The notes: generated from the letters alone by a model not told the origin. A stretch of DNA of 64,000 bases from JAGTVG01 sp963699805 (GCA_963699805.1 CAVOVH010000009.1:1-64000), one strand, 5' to 3'. Positions 25,852 through 36,235 are shown, counted from the stretch's first letter. A program made the numbers and translations.

Positions 25852-26835
25852 TTAATTCAATAATAAATTGCATCCTCTTGTGTCAGAATTATCCATTCTG
25901 CCTAAAATTTCGAAACTTTCATCACTTTTTACGGATCCTAGATCTTCGGTGGCAATAAATGCACAAGAGTGCACATTCGCCAGATCTATCACATTGATCA
26001 CCCCGTAGGAGAGCCCGTTATCGATCGAAAAAGGATCATTGATCTCCCGAGTATATACTTTCATCCAGGGAGGTGCCTTGTAAAGGCCCTCACCCATTGA
26101 ATAGGCCTGTGAAATCAACTCGGTCATGCCGTATTCAGAATGAACTACCGGAACATTAAAACGTTGTTTCAAAATTTCATGAACATCCCGGCGGATGAGT
26201 TCTTCTCTCCTTCCCTTCATTCCGCCGGTTTCCACAATGATCATCCCATTCAGATCTTCATCGAAATGCTCCGCAAAATCAAGTAAGGCATAGGTAACCC
26301 CAAATAGCATGATCTTTTTCCCGTTTATCGAACGTAATTTCCTCAATTTTCGTATCAGTTCGTTTTCATTGTAAAGGTAGAAACCGGAATCATCCGATCC
26401 GGTAAGCCGTATCAGATGATCCATCATCCTGACAAGCGAGGAATATTTCCGTTCCAGATAAGAAGGTAATAGGGCCAGGATAATGTAATCCTTTGGATCA
26501 CCGTAAAAGGATTGGAAAATGGAAGTCGAAATGTGATGATAAAAGGAAATATCTTCAATATAATGCCTACTGACCTGCATCCCAGTAGTACCTGAACTTT
26601 CAAACACCTCCTCTTCCTTCCATCTTCCTGTTTTTATCTTTTTTTGTTTGAAAAGGGTGATGGGCAGAAAAGGGATCTCTTGAATCTCATGTATTTGAGC
26701 CGGCAGGGTTCCAAGAAATTCAAGATATTTTGCATACACGGGATTGTGCACAGCCTGATGCCTGAAAAGCCCAAGAGCGGCAGTTTCAAATGAATTCTGA
26801 TCGATTAAATGAATATTTTCCTTAAAACTTTTCAA
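25852..26835 (-). CDS. LuxE-like acyl-protein synthetase / acyltransferase
   Basis: 327 aa of the LuxE family (ANL-like adenylating fold). The phosphate-binding loop is EEVFESSGTTGMQ near residue 82. Other marks are GMTELISQAY near 245 and the C-terminal EDLGSV segment followed by LGRMDNSDTRGCN. LuxE activates fatty acids as acyl-AMP and transfers them for reduction by LuxC. The matching LuxC-like gene is at 51483-52493, so the two halves of a fatty acid reductase system are both in this window but 25 kb apart; luxAB are absent. The real substrate is unknown. Confidence 0.85.
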   Translation of the reverse strand: MKSFKENIHLIDQNSFETAALGLFRHQAVHNPVYAKYLEFLGTLPAQIHEIQEIPFLPITLFKQKKIKTGRWKEEEVFESSGTTGMQVSRHYIEDISFYHHISTSIFQSFYGDPKDYIILALLPSYLERKYSSLVRMMDHLIRLTGSDDSGFYLYNENELIRKLRKLRSINGKKIMLFGVTYALLDFAEHFDEDLNGMIIVETGGMKGRREELIRRDVHEILKQRFNVPVVHSEYGMTELISQAYSMGEGLYKAPPWMKVYTREINDPFSIDNGLSYGVINVIDLANVHSCAFIATEDLGSVKSDESFEILGRMDNSDTRGCNLLLN

Positions 26836-26919
26836 AGATTCAAACGTTATTACTAAAAATTCTACCTAATTTAATTCAAAATTATAAAAAGAGAGAGGAC
26901 TTTTGTATACTGCTGTTTG

Positions 26920-27600
26920 ATGATGGAGAAAAACCTCATATCGATCCTGTTTATTTCCGTATTGGCCATTTCAGCCTGTACCCGGGCACCGGAACTTCCG
27001 GTTACTCCGGCCATCGAATTTGACAAAATTGAATTTAAGGAAGTGGATGGTCCGGACTCTTTGATCATATCAATCTATTTTGAAGATGGAGATGGAGACA
27101 TGGGGCTTACTTCCTATGATATCAATGATCCTTACCAGCCCTATGATGTGGTGCTCGATCAAAACGGAGATACCATCAGTATCGGAAGCCAGCCAGGTCT
27201 TCCGGATTACAACCCGATCGACTATATCATATTGAGAAATTCGAATGGAGAAGCCATCGATACCATCCTCGTTGAGATCAATGAAAACCATTATAACTAT
27301 TTCGTCCGTTTCTACCCCAAAAAGAACGGGCAGTATACTGAATTTGACTGGCGCGATGCCCCCTATTTTCAGACATTTGATGGGAGGTTCCCTCTTTTGA
27401 ACCGGGACATTTCTGATGGGCAGCTGAAAGAAAGGCCACTCGAAGGTACCCTTCGCTATGGGATGACTTCCTCGGGCTGGTTATTCCTTTTCAGGGATTC
27501 CTTAAAAATATCCATCCAGATCCAAGACCGGGCACTTCACAAATCCAACATTGTAGAATCTCCTGATTTTACACTCGAATCGATCCGGGTGGAAAATTGA
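26920..27600 (+). CDS. Lipoprotein of unknown function
   Basis: About 226 aa from the ATG at 26920. The N-terminal signal ends in a lipobox (SVLAISACTRAPELP), so it is a predicted outer-membrane or periplasmic lipoprotein. The mature part opens with TPAIEFDKIEFKEVDG then SIYFEDGDGDMGL, a beta-sandwich start seen in many Bacteroidota lipoproteins. No enzyme motif is visible. It is convergent with the E1 dehydrogenase gene, 12 bp apart. Confidence 0.82.
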   Translation: MMEKNLISILFISVLAISACTRAPELPVTPAIEFDKIEFKEVDGPDSLIISIYFEDGDGDMGLTSYDINDPYQPYDVVLDQNGDTISIGSQPGLPDYNPIDYIILRNSNGEAIDTILVEINENHYNYFVRFYPKKNGQYTEFDWRDAPYFQTFDGRFPLLNRDISDGQLKERPLEGTLRYGMTSSGWLFLFRDSLKISIQIQDRALHKSNIVESPDFTLESIRVEN

Positions 27601-27612
27601 ATTTTTGCTGGA

Positions 27613-30066
27613 TCAATTATCGATGACTTCCGGATTCCACTGGGGAATATGATAATTCTTGTTATATATTTCGGGAAATTTTCGCGGATCGACTTCATTC
27701 ATCATGGCATATACATAATCGAATACATCTTCCGCATTGGCCTTCGAGAAATAGTCTCCGTCCGATCCATAAGCCGGTCGATGTTCTTTTGACGTCAGCG
27801 TGATAGGTTTTGAATCCAGGTAATGATATCCATTCTGCTCTTCAAGGACTTTCTGCATCATGTAGGCGGAGGCACCACCGGGAACATCCTCATCAGCAAA
27901 AATAATACGGTTGGTCTTCTTTAAGGACTCAACGATGGTTCGATTTATATCGAAAGGGATCAATGTCTGTACATCGATCACTTCGATGGAGATACCTACT
28001 TTTTCAAGTGCCTCAGCCCCTTCCATTACGATCCGGCACATGGCACCGTAGGTGACGATGGTTACATCAGATCCCCTTCTTAAGATCTCAGGGACTCCCA
28101 CAGGAACATTATATTCCATCAGATTATCCGGGATCCTTTCCTTCAGACGGTAACCGTTCAGCACCTCCACAATCAGGGCTGGGTCATCTGATTGCAACAT
28201 GGTATTATAAAATCCGGCAGCGCGCACCATATCCCTCGGCACGAGTATGTTAATCCCACGAAGGCTGTGAATGACCATTCCCATAGGGGATCCTGAATGC
28301 CAGACGCCTTCAAGCCGGTGACCCCGTGTCCTTATGATCAGCGGAGCTTTCTGACCTCCCTTGGTACGATAATGTAAGGTAGCCAGGTCATCAGACATAG
28401 TCTGCAGGGCAAAGATCAGATAATCCAGGTATTGAATTTCAGCGATGGGCCGCAACCCTCTCAGGGCCAATCCGATTCCCTGTCCGATGATGGTGGTCTC
28501 ACGGATTCCCGTGTCAGCCACCCTCAGCTTACCATATTTTTTCTGCAGACCGGCAAATGCCTGGTTGACATCTCCAATTTTTCCGACATCCTCGCCAAAA
28601 GCAATTACCCTTGGATCGCGGGCAAGTGCCCCATCAAAGAAGGCTTGTAATACCTCCCTCCCATCCACCAGTTTTGAATATTCTGAAAAAACCGGCTTGA
28701 CCTCTTTCACTTTAATGGAAGACTGGTCGGATTGACTGAATAAGTGGGAACTGTAATAATCCTGATTGTCCTCATTGATCCTTGATAGCCAATTGATCAG
28801 CCGTTGCCGCGATGAGAGCTTTTCTTTTCGTGTCAGAATCAGGGTTTTCTTAACAGCTTTAAAAAAATCCATTTTCTGTGGATTGTGTATCTTGGAAAGT
28901 TCCCTTTTTATTTCCAGGATCTCCTTTTTGTACCTGGATCTTTGAGCAACCGTAGTGATGATCTGAGCTGCTTCGATCTGGTCGTGTTTTATACTTTCAA
29001 AATAGGCTTCCCATGCGGCTTCCTTACCATCCCGTGCCATCCTTCTGCCTTCCTCTTCGATCTTATCCAGTTCATGAGGTGTGGAAAAATCATTTTCCAG
29101 GATCCATTCCCTGAATTTTACATTACAATCATGTTCTTTTTCCCACTCCAGCCGTTCTTTTGATTTATATCTTTCATGAGATCCCGATGTAGAATGCCCC
29201 TGAGGCTGGGTGAGCTCAAGTACATGGATCAGGGTGGGGACATGTTTTTCGCGGGTAAGACTGGCGGCCTGTTCAAAGACCTGATAGCATGCCTGGTAAT
29301 CCCAGCCGTTTACCCGGAATATTTTCAATCCAGTTTTCCCATTCTCTTTCTGAAAACCCTCCAAAGCCAGGCTTATATCCCCCTTAATCATATGAAAACT
29401 ATTCGGAACGGATATGCCGAACTCATCATCCCAGATGGCGAGTAACATCGGTATCTGAAGTACCCCAGCCGCATTCACCGCTTCCAGGAAACAACCTTCA
29501 GCGGTGGCTCCGTTCCCGATCGTTCCAAAAGCCACTTCATTTCCATGATTGGAAAACTGGGTGTATTGTTTCAATCCTTCGATCAACCGGTAACATTTGG
29601 AGGCCTGCGCAAGACCAATAAGCCTAGGCATCTGTGCTCCGGTTGGAGAAATGTCAGAACTGCTGTTCTTCAAATCAGTAAGATTTTTCCATTCCCCCTT
29701 TTCGTTCAGCAAACGGGTGGAGAAATGGCCATTCATAAGTCTTCCCGCTGAAGAGGGATCCGCATGAATATCGGTATGTGCATATAGTTGGGCAAAATAT
29801 TGTTGAATGGACAACTCCCCTATAGCAAACATGAATGTCTGATCCCGATAATACCCCGACCGGAAATCACCTTTTCTGAATGCTTTTGCCATGGCCAGTT
29901 GTGGTACTTCCTTTCCATCTCCAAAAATCCCAAACTTTGCCTTGCCCATAAATACCTCTTTCCTACCAATCAGGCTTGCTTCCCGGCTGGCAACGGCAAG
30001 TCTGTAGTCTTTAAGAATCTCTTCTACCGGAATGTTAATTTTGCTAATGGTTTTTGTCGATGTCAA
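27613..30066 (-). CDS. Fused 2-oxoacid dehydrogenase E1 alpha-beta
   Basis: 817 aa fusion of the two E1 subunits of a branched-chain or pyruvate-type dehydrogenase complex. The E1-alpha part (about 20-370) has the thiamine-diphosphate loop GNGATAEGCFLEAVNAA (184-200) and ISPTGAQMPR. A linker of about 100 residues follows. The E1-beta part (about 478-800) has VIAFGEDVGKIGDVNQAF, GQGIGLALRG and FADEDVPGGASAYM. It decarboxylates 2-oxo acids and passes the acyl group to a lipoyl E2 partner. E2 and E3 genes are not in the window, so substrate preference is uncertain. It lies between the 26920 lipoprotein gene (convergent) and ald (divergent). Confidence 0.92.
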   Translation of the reverse strand: MTSTKTISKINIPVEEILKDYRLAVASREASLIGRKEVFMGKAKFGIFGDGKEVPQLAMAKAFRKGDFRSGYYRDQTFMFAIGELSIQQYFAQLYAHTDIHADPSSAGRLMNGHFSTRLLNEKGEWKNLTDLKNSSSDISPTGAQMPRLIGLAQASKCYRLIEGLKQYTQFSNHGNEVAFGTIGNGATAEGCFLEAVNAAGVLQIPMLLAIWDDEFGISVPNSFHMIKGDISLALEGFQKENGKTGLKIFRVNGWDYQACYQVFEQAASLTREKHVPTLIHVLELTQPQGHSTSGSHERYKSKERLEWEKEHDCNVKFREWILENDFSTPHELDKIEEEGRRMARDGKEAAWEAYFESIKHDQIEAAQIITTVAQRSRYKKEILEIKRELSKIHNPQKMDFFKAVKKTLILTRKEKLSSRQRLINWLSRINEDNQDYYSSHLFSQSDQSSIKVKEVKPVFSEYSKLVDGREVLQAFFDGALARDPRVIAFGEDVGKIGDVNQAFAGLQKKYGKLRVADTGIRETTIIGQGIGLALRGLRPIAEIQYLDYLIFALQTMSDDLATLHYRTKGGQKAPLIIRTRGHRLEGVWHSGSPMGMVIHSLRGINILVPRDMVRAAGFYNTMLQSDDPALIVEVLNGYRLKERIPDNLMEYNVPVGVPEILRRGSDVTIVTYGAMCRIVMEGAEALEKVGISIEVIDVQTLIPFDINRTIVESLKKTNRIIFADEDVPGGASAYMMQKVLEEQNGYHYLDSKPITLTSKEHRPAYGSDGDYFSKANAEDVFDYVYAMMNEVDPRKFPEIYNKNYHIPQWNPEVIDN

Positions 30067-30432
30067 GGATCCTTCTATTTTTTCTTATTATATGAAAATA
30101 TTTATTAAACAGTAAAACAGGGAATTTGCCTCTAAACAAACATAAGGAAAAAAACCTTTCTTTCAAAAATAACAAATCCCGGATTCAGCCCCGAAATCCT
30201 TACATATCATTAAATATTATACAAATTATCTGTTAAAATAAAAATATTTCAGACTTCAAACAATATAATATTTCCTAAAATAAATAAAAACAAAATATAA
30301 TTATGATTATTGATTTTATTTATTTTCATTAGATTTACATAGCGCTTGAAGCCATGGGAATCACGGATTGATATCATTTTTTCATAGGTTTTGATTCCCG
30401 GGCAGATATTATCAACTTAAAAGTATATAAAA
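30067..30432. other. AT-rich divergent intergenic region
   Basis: 366 bp between the divergent E1 and ald genes. It is strongly AT-rich and must hold both promoters, but I see no clear paired -33/-7 motif, RNA gene or open frame. Confidence 0.5.
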
Positions 30433-31548
30433 ATGATCATTGGCATTCCCAAAGAAATAAAAGACAATGAAAACCGGGTAGCCCTTACGCCTGCCGGGGT
30501 CAAGGAACTTAAAAAACACGGACATGAGGTCTACATTCAGGCAACTGCCGGGGTAGGCAGTGGATTTTCAGATGATATGTATATCCATGCAGGAGCCAAG
30601 ACCCTTCCGCAAATAGATGATATTTATGGAATTGGGGAGATGATCATGAAGGTGAAAGAACCCATTGAACGGGAACACGGCCTCATTAAAAAGAATCAAT
30701 TATTATTTACCTATTTTCATTTTGCTTCCAGCGAAAAACTTACCCGCGCCATGATCGATACCGGATCGGTATGTCTTGCCTATGAAACCGTGGAAAAAGA
30801 CGATGGCACACTTCCCCTGCTTGTCCCGATGTCTGAAGTAGCAGGGAGAATGGCCATTCAGCAGGGTGCCAAATATCTTGAAAAACCTTTAAAAGGCCGT
30901 GGAGTATTGCTGGGTGGTGTGCCGGGTGTAAATCCTGCCAGAGTGCTGATCCTTGGAGGAGGCGTTGTTGGAACCCAGGCTGCAAAAATGGCAGCAGGTC
31001 TGGGTGCAGATGTGACCATTCTGGATCTCAATTTACCTCGGTTAAGATATCTTGCGGATATTATGCCAGCCAATGTAAGCACACTCATGTCGAATGAGTA
31101 TAACATACGGGAACTTATCCCCTACGCTGATCTGATCGTAGGAGCTGTACTCATCCATGGAGCCAAAGCCCCCCATCTGATCACGAGGGATATGCTCAAG
31201 GATATGAAAGCCGGGACCGTATTGGTTGATGTAGCGGTTGATCAGGGAGGATGTATAGAGACCTGTAAACCAACGACCCACCAGGATCCTATCTACATCA
31301 TTGATGATGTGATCCATTACTGTGTTGCCAATATGCCCGGGGCGGTGCCTTATACTTCCACCCTGGCCTTGACCAATGCAACCCTCCCCTATGCCATCCA
31401 GCTGGCCGATAAAGGATGGAGGAAGGCCTGTAAAGAAAACCGCGAACTGGCGCTTGGTCTGAACGTAATACAGGGAGAGGTGGTGTATCAGGCTGTAGCA
31501 GATGCCTTTAATATTGATTTCACCCCCATGGAAAAGTACCTCAAATAA
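30433..31548 (+). CDS. ald: Alanine dehydrogenase
   Basis: 371 aa, full length for the family. It interconverts L-alanine and pyruvate with NAD. The N-terminal MIIGIPKEIKDNENRVALTP carries R15, K75 lies in IMKVKEP and H96 in LFTYFHFAS, all at the known substrate-binding positions. The NAD Rossmann motif is VLILGGGVVGTQAAKMA near 170. The segment VDVAVDQGGCIET contains the active-site aspartate region. Cytoplasmic hexamer by family. It is divergent from the E1 dehydrogenase gene, another pyruvate/oxoacid enzyme. Confidence 0.96.
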   Translation: MIIGIPKEIKDNENRVALTPAGVKELKKHGHEVYIQATAGVGSGFSDDMYIHAGAKTLPQIDDIYGIGEMIMKVKEPIEREHGLIKKNQLLFTYFHFASSEKLTRAMIDTGSVCLAYETVEKDDGTLPLLVPMSEVAGRMAIQQGAKYLEKPLKGRGVLLGGVPGVNPARVLILGGGVVGTQAAKMAAGLGADVTILDLNLPRLRYLADIMPANVSTLMSNEYNIRELIPYADLIVGAVLIHGAKAPHLITRDMLKDMKAGTVLVDVAVDQGGCIETCKPTTHQDPIYIIDDVIHYCVANMPGAVPYTSTLALTNATLPYAIQLADKGWRKACKENRELALGLNVIQGEVVYQAVADAFNIDFTPMEKYLK

Positions 31549-31718
31549 GAGTAAAAGGGCTTTTATTGATATTCGGGAGGTAAATTGAACACCTGGAATC
31601 CAGCTTTTCAGTGAATAATATTTTTTTATAATTTTAATAATGCTATTTTTCGGTAAAATAAAGAGCTGCTCAATATTTTTTGTTAATTGATTTTTGTTAT
31701 ATAATAGATGAATCGGGC

Positions 31719-34700
31719 GTGAAATTGCTTAAGAGAACAGCAATCCTTGGGGGATTTTTCTTCATTGTATTACATACATCAATCCAGGCCAACACCTTCC
31801 GGAATTATTCTCCAGAAAATTTTCCACCTTTGATTGGTTTCCGCGTAAACGAAGGAAATCAATATACCAATAAGACCTCGGTATCCGTCGAAATCAAATC
31901 CCTGAAACTACTAGACAGCCTGGTGGCCGAAATGAAAATCGGCACAGACCCTACCCTTGAAAATGTACCCTGGATCAAATATTCCACCGCTCCTCATGAG
32001 GTTACCCTGAGCGGTGGTGATGGTGAAAAATCCATCTATTCAAGACTTAGAGATGTGGCCGGGAACATTTCCCCAGTAGAGGCTACTAAAATTATCCTGG
32101 ACACCCAAGCCCCCACAGATGTTGTGATTTCCATCAATAAGGATGAAAAATTTACACGGGATGAGCAACGCCGGGTGGTCATATTTATTCAATCGGAAGA
32201 CAAGGAACTGGCAGAAATGATCGTCAGTAACCGGCATGACTTTGCTGACGCCCGTTGGGAAAAATTTGGTACTTCAAAAAAGTGGGTCCTCGATATGAAT
32301 GGAGGAGACGGGGAAAAAGTGGTATTTGCAAAATTCAGGGATAAAGCCATGAATGAAAGTGCGGTCTTCGAAGACCAGATCATCCTTGATACCCACCCAC
32401 CAATGAATGGCTCGGTGGTGATCAACGACGACGAGAAATATACGCGTGAACGGGAAATCTACTTAAAGATCCATGCAGAGGAAGCAACAATGGTCAGGAT
32501 CGTGAGTCCGGGAAGATCCGAGATGCTTGATTACAAAGTTAAGGAAGGAGAAAATTTCATGCTGGTCAAATGGCAACTGGATTCCGCCGATGGGACCAAG
32601 GTGATTCGTGTTTTTTTCCAGGATGAAGCAAATAACAGAACCACCAATATCATTCAGGATGAGATCATCCTCGACAGATCAGGTCCTCCGGCCCCCATCA
32701 TAAACATCAATGGTGACGAACGGTATACCAATCAGAAGGACGGGGTGGTCAACCTTCGTTTTACTGCTAATGTGAATCCTGAAGCCATGAAACTTCTGGT
32801 GAGTAATTACATAGATTTTCATGATTCAAATCCCATGGGTTTCAGGAACTTGATCAATAACTGGACATTGCTGGCTGATGAAGATGGGATCAAGACCGTA
32901 TATGCTAAATTGATCGATGAGGCTGGTAATCCATCGGAGGCAGGGATGAGCAAGATCATGCTTGACCGGGTCCCTCCGAAAATAGGATTGATATCGGTCA
33001 ATGATGGTGGGGAATGGGCTATCACCCCCAAGATTACCATCAATATGGAAGTGGAAGATGCTTCACATATGCAGATCAGCAATACGGAGGCAATCCAGAA
33101 TATGACGGGTTGGGAACTGTATACACCTAAAAAAATTGATTGGCCCCTGATTCCGGGGGATGGAGAAAAAATTATTTTCATGCGGTTTAAGGATCCGGCA
33201 GAAAATATTACCGCCGTGGCAAGTATCAAAGTGATTTTAGATACAAAACCGCCAAAAGGTGAACTTGTAATCAACGGAGGAAATCGATTCACCAATGACC
33301 CTGATAAAAAGGTCACACTGTCGATCAGGACTGATGATGGGAAAGGGATGCAGATTACAAATCGTCCTGATTTTACCGATATCAAACTCGAACCGCTCAA
33401 AGACTCCATCACTAACTGGACACTGGAAGGCGAGGATGGATTAAAAACTGTTTTTTTAAGATTAAGAGATGAAGCGGGGAATTACAGCAATGTAATATCA
33501 TCGGCCATCGTCCTTGACAGGACCCCAGCCAGCGATTTGGGTATGATCGTGAATGAAGGCAACCCCTGGATCCGGAACGCGGCCAGACGTACCTCCGTTC
33601 AATTAAATGCACTTGGAGCTTCCCATTTCATGCTGACCGAAAATCCTGATTTTAATGGAAGTGAATGGGAACCGTATAAAAATGTCACCAGCCTCATATT
33701 GTCCGAGGAAGAAGGTGAAAAGATCCTGTATGCAAAGTTTAAAGATCCTGCAGGAAATGTTTCGGAAGTAATCAGGGCTTCTATCAAATTGGATTATACC
33801 CCTCCCGTATGTGAAGCGTTTTCCATTGATGAGGATTCAGATTTTACGAATAATACCCAAAAACAGGTTAAATTAACGATCAAGGCACCAGAAGCAGTCA
33901 GGATGGCCATTTCCAACTCCCCCATTTTGAATCCAGCCGATGTTACAAGCCAATGGGAAGATTATGCTGAATCCAAGGATTGGATCCTGGATGGAGAAGA
34001 CGGTTTGAAAACGATATATGCTGTCTTTCAGGACGAAGCGGGAAATTTTTCAGGGATAAGCAGTGACCGCATTATCCTAGATCGGGTAGCACCAACCGGC
34101 TGCAACGTTATGATCAATGAAAACAATAAGTTTGTATTACCGGGAGGGAATAAGATCCCGATCGAAATGAATGCTGATGGAGCAGACAAACTTATTATCT
34201 CTGAAAATAAGGATTTTTCTGATGCCAGATGGGAGCTTTTTATCCCCAAAAAGGTCTATGAGGTATCAGAAGGTGACGGAACGAAAAACATTTACATCAA
34301 GTTCCGGGATAAGGCCATGAATGAAACCGAAGTATTTTCCGGAATGGTCATCCTGGACAGCCAACCACCAGAAATCAGGACGGTTACAGTCAATGGCGGC
34401 GAAAAATTTTCCAATGATCCCTCTAAACAGGTAAAAATATCGATCGAGGCAAAAGATGCTGTAGAAATGAGAATATCTCAAAAAGGACAGGATCCGAGCG
34501 AATGGGAGCCCTTGGCAAAAGAAAAAACCATTACCCTGATGGGAGAAGACGGCGAAAAAGAGATCGGTATCTTTCTCCGGGACGAAGCAGGAAATGTGTC
34601 CAAACCAGTCGTATCTACCATTATTCTGGACAGAAGACCTCCAAAGCCGGAATCATTCGTGGTGGATGATGGCAGGGGATGGACCAACGATCCTGATAAA

Positions 34701-34922
34701 AAAGTCACCCTGAACTTTAAGGTGGAAGATGCCAGTGAGATGATGATCAGTACGGAACCTTCCTTTGAAGGAGCCCTCTGGGAAAGCTACCAGTCCTCAG
34801 TAAAAGAATTCAAGCTGCCTGGAGAGGATGGTGAGAAAGTGATCTTCGTCAAATTTAAAGACCAGGCGGGCAATATATCTCCGGCCATTAGCGCCAATGT
34901 GAACCTGAAAAGATCTTTTTAA
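31719..34922 (+). CDS. Large secreted protein with about 11 Ig-like repeats
   Basis: About 1067 aa from a GTG at 31719, which gives a proper signal peptide (VKLLKRTAILGGFFFIVLHTS...); the frame is open from a TTG at 31680. The body is a tandem of roughly 95-residue beta-sandwich units, each ending with DGEKxVYAKFRDxAGN and joined by linkers of the form ILDRxPP (ten linkers counted). The repeats have diverged at the protein level. There is no C-terminal T9SS sorting domain or membrane anchor, and the protein ends NLKRSF right after the last unit. A surface or periplasmic adhesive or structural role is inferred. It overlaps the convergent gene's stop by 4 bp. Confidence 0.85.
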   Translation: MKLLKRTAILGGFFFIVLHTSIQANTFRNYSPENFPPLIGFRVNEGNQYTNKTSVSVEIKSLKLLDSLVAEMKIGTDPTLENVPWIKYSTAPHEVTLSGGDGEKSIYSRLRDVAGNISPVEATKIILDTQAPTDVVISINKDEKFTRDEQRRVVIFIQSEDKELAEMIVSNRHDFADARWEKFGTSKKWVLDMNGGDGEKVVFAKFRDKAMNESAVFEDQIILDTHPPMNGSVVINDDEKYTREREIYLKIHAEEATMVRIVSPGRSEMLDYKVKEGENFMLVKWQLDSADGTKVIRVFFQDEANNRTTNIIQDEIILDRSGPPAPIININGDERYTNQKDGVVNLRFTANVNPEAMKLLVSNYIDFHDSNPMGFRNLINNWTLLADEDGIKTVYAKLIDEAGNPSEAGMSKIMLDRVPPKIGLISVNDGGEWAITPKITINMEVEDASHMQISNTEAIQNMTGWELYTPKKIDWPLIPGDGEKIIFMRFKDPAENITAVASIKVILDTKPPKGELVINGGNRFTNDPDKKVTLSIRTDDGKGMQITNRPDFTDIKLEPLKDSITNWTLEGEDGLKTVFLRLRDEAGNYSNVISSAIVLDRTPASDLGMIVNEGNPWIRNAARRTSVQLNALGASHFMLTENPDFNGSEWEPYKNVTSLILSEEEGEKILYAKFKDPAGNVSEVIRASIKLDYTPPVCEAFSIDEDSDFTNNTQKQVKLTIKAPEAVRMAISNSPILNPADVTSQWEDYAESKDWILDGEDGLKTIYAVFQDEAGNFSGISSDRIILDRVAPTGCNVMINENNKFVLPGGNKIPIEMNADGADKLIISENKDFSDARWELFIPKKVYEVSEGDGTKNIYIKFRDKAMNETEVFSGMVILDSQPPEIRTVTVNGGEKFSNDPSKQVKISIEAKDAVEMRISQKGQDPSEWEPLAKEKTITLMGEDGEKEIGIFLRDEAGNVSKPVVSTIILDRRPPKPESFVVDDGRGWTNDPDKKVTLNFKVEDASEMMISTEPSFEGALWESYQSSVKEFKLPGEDGEKVIFVKFKDQAGNISPAISANVNLKRSF

Positions 34923-35866
34923 TAGCCTAATCTTCCGATGTGATCGAAGACCGGCATGATTTCACCTTTTCTCAGCTGAAAAATATCATAAAAAGCATAA
35001 AACTGAATCACCACCATTTTATTATCGCTTTTCAGCCCAACCGTAATGCCTTTATTTCTGGTCCCATACGGATCAGTTACCGTATACTCAAATAGTATTC
35101 CAAAAGGAAGGTACCTGACAACCAGTTCGGATAATTCATATTGCTGGTTTGAAAACTCCACAAATTTATAGGTATAATAGTATACCTTGGCTTTAAATTC
35201 ATCGATCAATACCTGAAATACGGCATCCCGTTCGGTTTCACCTTCCAGATAAAAATTGACCTGGTTTTCTGATTTGTCTGCTTCCGAAAAATCAGCGGGC
35301 ACAGGGAATGTAATGCCCGCTTCCATTATTTTCTCCATTCTGTACTTCTTCATCGGAAAATCCTCCCCCGGTGGGGTTTCCGGGAATATTCCGAACCCGT
35401 GAAATCCGGTAATCGTCCACTGATCTCTTTTCTTTATCATAACCATAATAACCCGTTCCTGGATCCGGTTATTCTGATAACTCATCCGGATCAGAACTGA
35501 ATGATTGTCAAATATGGGATATACCTTTTCCAGGATCTCGTTCTGATTGTATTGCTCAAGAAAATCATCGAAACGATAACCGGTCAGTTGAATATTCTGT
35601 AAAGAAATTTCCTGAGTCCGTTCCACCAACATGTCCAGAAATAGATCTCTGGAAAACCAACTCTGCTCTCCTACATAGATAGAATCTTCTGTAGGATATT
35701 TTGCTAGAACTTCTCGGTTCCCGATTTCCACTTTACTGAAAAGAGAACGACTTTCCTCTACTGCCTGTTGAACATCCTGGCGGGTCAGATCACTCCAGAA
35801 TATTTTCTGTGCTGAAACGGTCCGGACTGCCACACAAAGTAGAAATAATATCCAGGCTTTTTTCAT
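34919..35866 (-). CDS. Secreted protein of unknown function
   Basis: 315 aa with a signal peptide (MKKAWILFLLCVAVRTVSAQ). The mature part has no motif I recognise. It contains alternating beta stretches (VYYYTYKFVEFSNQQYEL, GILFEYTVTDPYGTRNKGI) and a GFHGFGIFPETPPGEDFP loop. It converges on the Ig-repeat gene with overlapping stop codons. Periplasmic or outer-membrane location is inferred from the signal peptide. Confidence 0.8.
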   Translation of the reverse strand: MKKAWILFLLCVAVRTVSAQKIFWSDLTRQDVQQAVEESRSLFSKVEIGNREVLAKYPTEDSIYVGEQSWFSRDLFLDMLVERTQEISLQNIQLTGYRFDDFLEQYNQNEILEKVYPIFDNHSVLIRMSYQNNRIQERVIMVMIKKRDQWTITGFHGFGIFPETPPGEDFPMKKYRMEKIMEAGITFPVPADFSEADKSENQVNFYLEGETERDAVFQVLIDEFKAKVYYYTYKFVEFSNQQYELSELVVRYLPFGILFEYTVTDPYGTRNKGITVGLKSDNKMVVIQFYAFYDIFQLRKGEIMPVFDHIGRLGY

Positions 35867-35986
35867 CAGATGTTCATTTTATGTAAAATAACTCATTTAA
35901 TCCCAACATGACAATCCGGGATCCATCCAAATATCATCTGCTTTCGGGTCCCAGTATCACCGTGGCCAGAGGTTCATTGCTTAATT

Positions 35987-36016
35987 AAAAAAAGCAGACC
36001 CTAAAAAGGATCTGCT
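35987..36016 (-). terminator. Terminator-like hairpin without an obvious upstream gene
   Basis: AGCAGACCC (35993-36001) pairs with GGATCTGCT (36008-36016) with one mismatch. On the minus strand it ends in seven T. The only sequence upstream on that strand within 220 bp is the murB promoter region, so it may end a small RNA or antisense transcript. Confidence 0.6.
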
Positions 36017-36199
36017 GTTACTGGCCATAAATAAGACATATGACTACTTACGGAATATTTTAAGTTTTCAATTATATACTTTAACTTCCTGATGATGCAT
36101 TATGTTACAGGACAATTATCCTGCCAATGATTCAGAATACTGGATAATTAATTCGGTTCAATCAACGATCGTTCATTTCTTTTGTAATTCAGAAGGAGG

Positions 36200-36207
36200 T
36201 AATTTTG
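36200..36207 (+). promoter_or_regulatory. -7 promoter element of murB
   Basis: TAATTTTG matches TAnnTTTG exactly, with TTTG at 36181-36184 as a possible, rather close, -33 box. The leader before the murB ATG would be about 25 nt. Confidence 0.45.
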
Positions 36208-36235
36208 AGTGTCACCCTAATATTGGATAGGCATT

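Larger units (their letters stand above)
35867..36235. other. Intergenic region before murB
   Basis: 369 bp without a gene. It contains a terminator-like hairpin pointing left (35987-36016) that does not follow any annotated minus-strand gene, and a murB -7 element (36200-36207). AGAAGGAGG at 36191-36199 is a perfect Shine-Dalgarno-like word but is too far from the murB ATG to act as its ribosome site. Confidence 0.5.
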
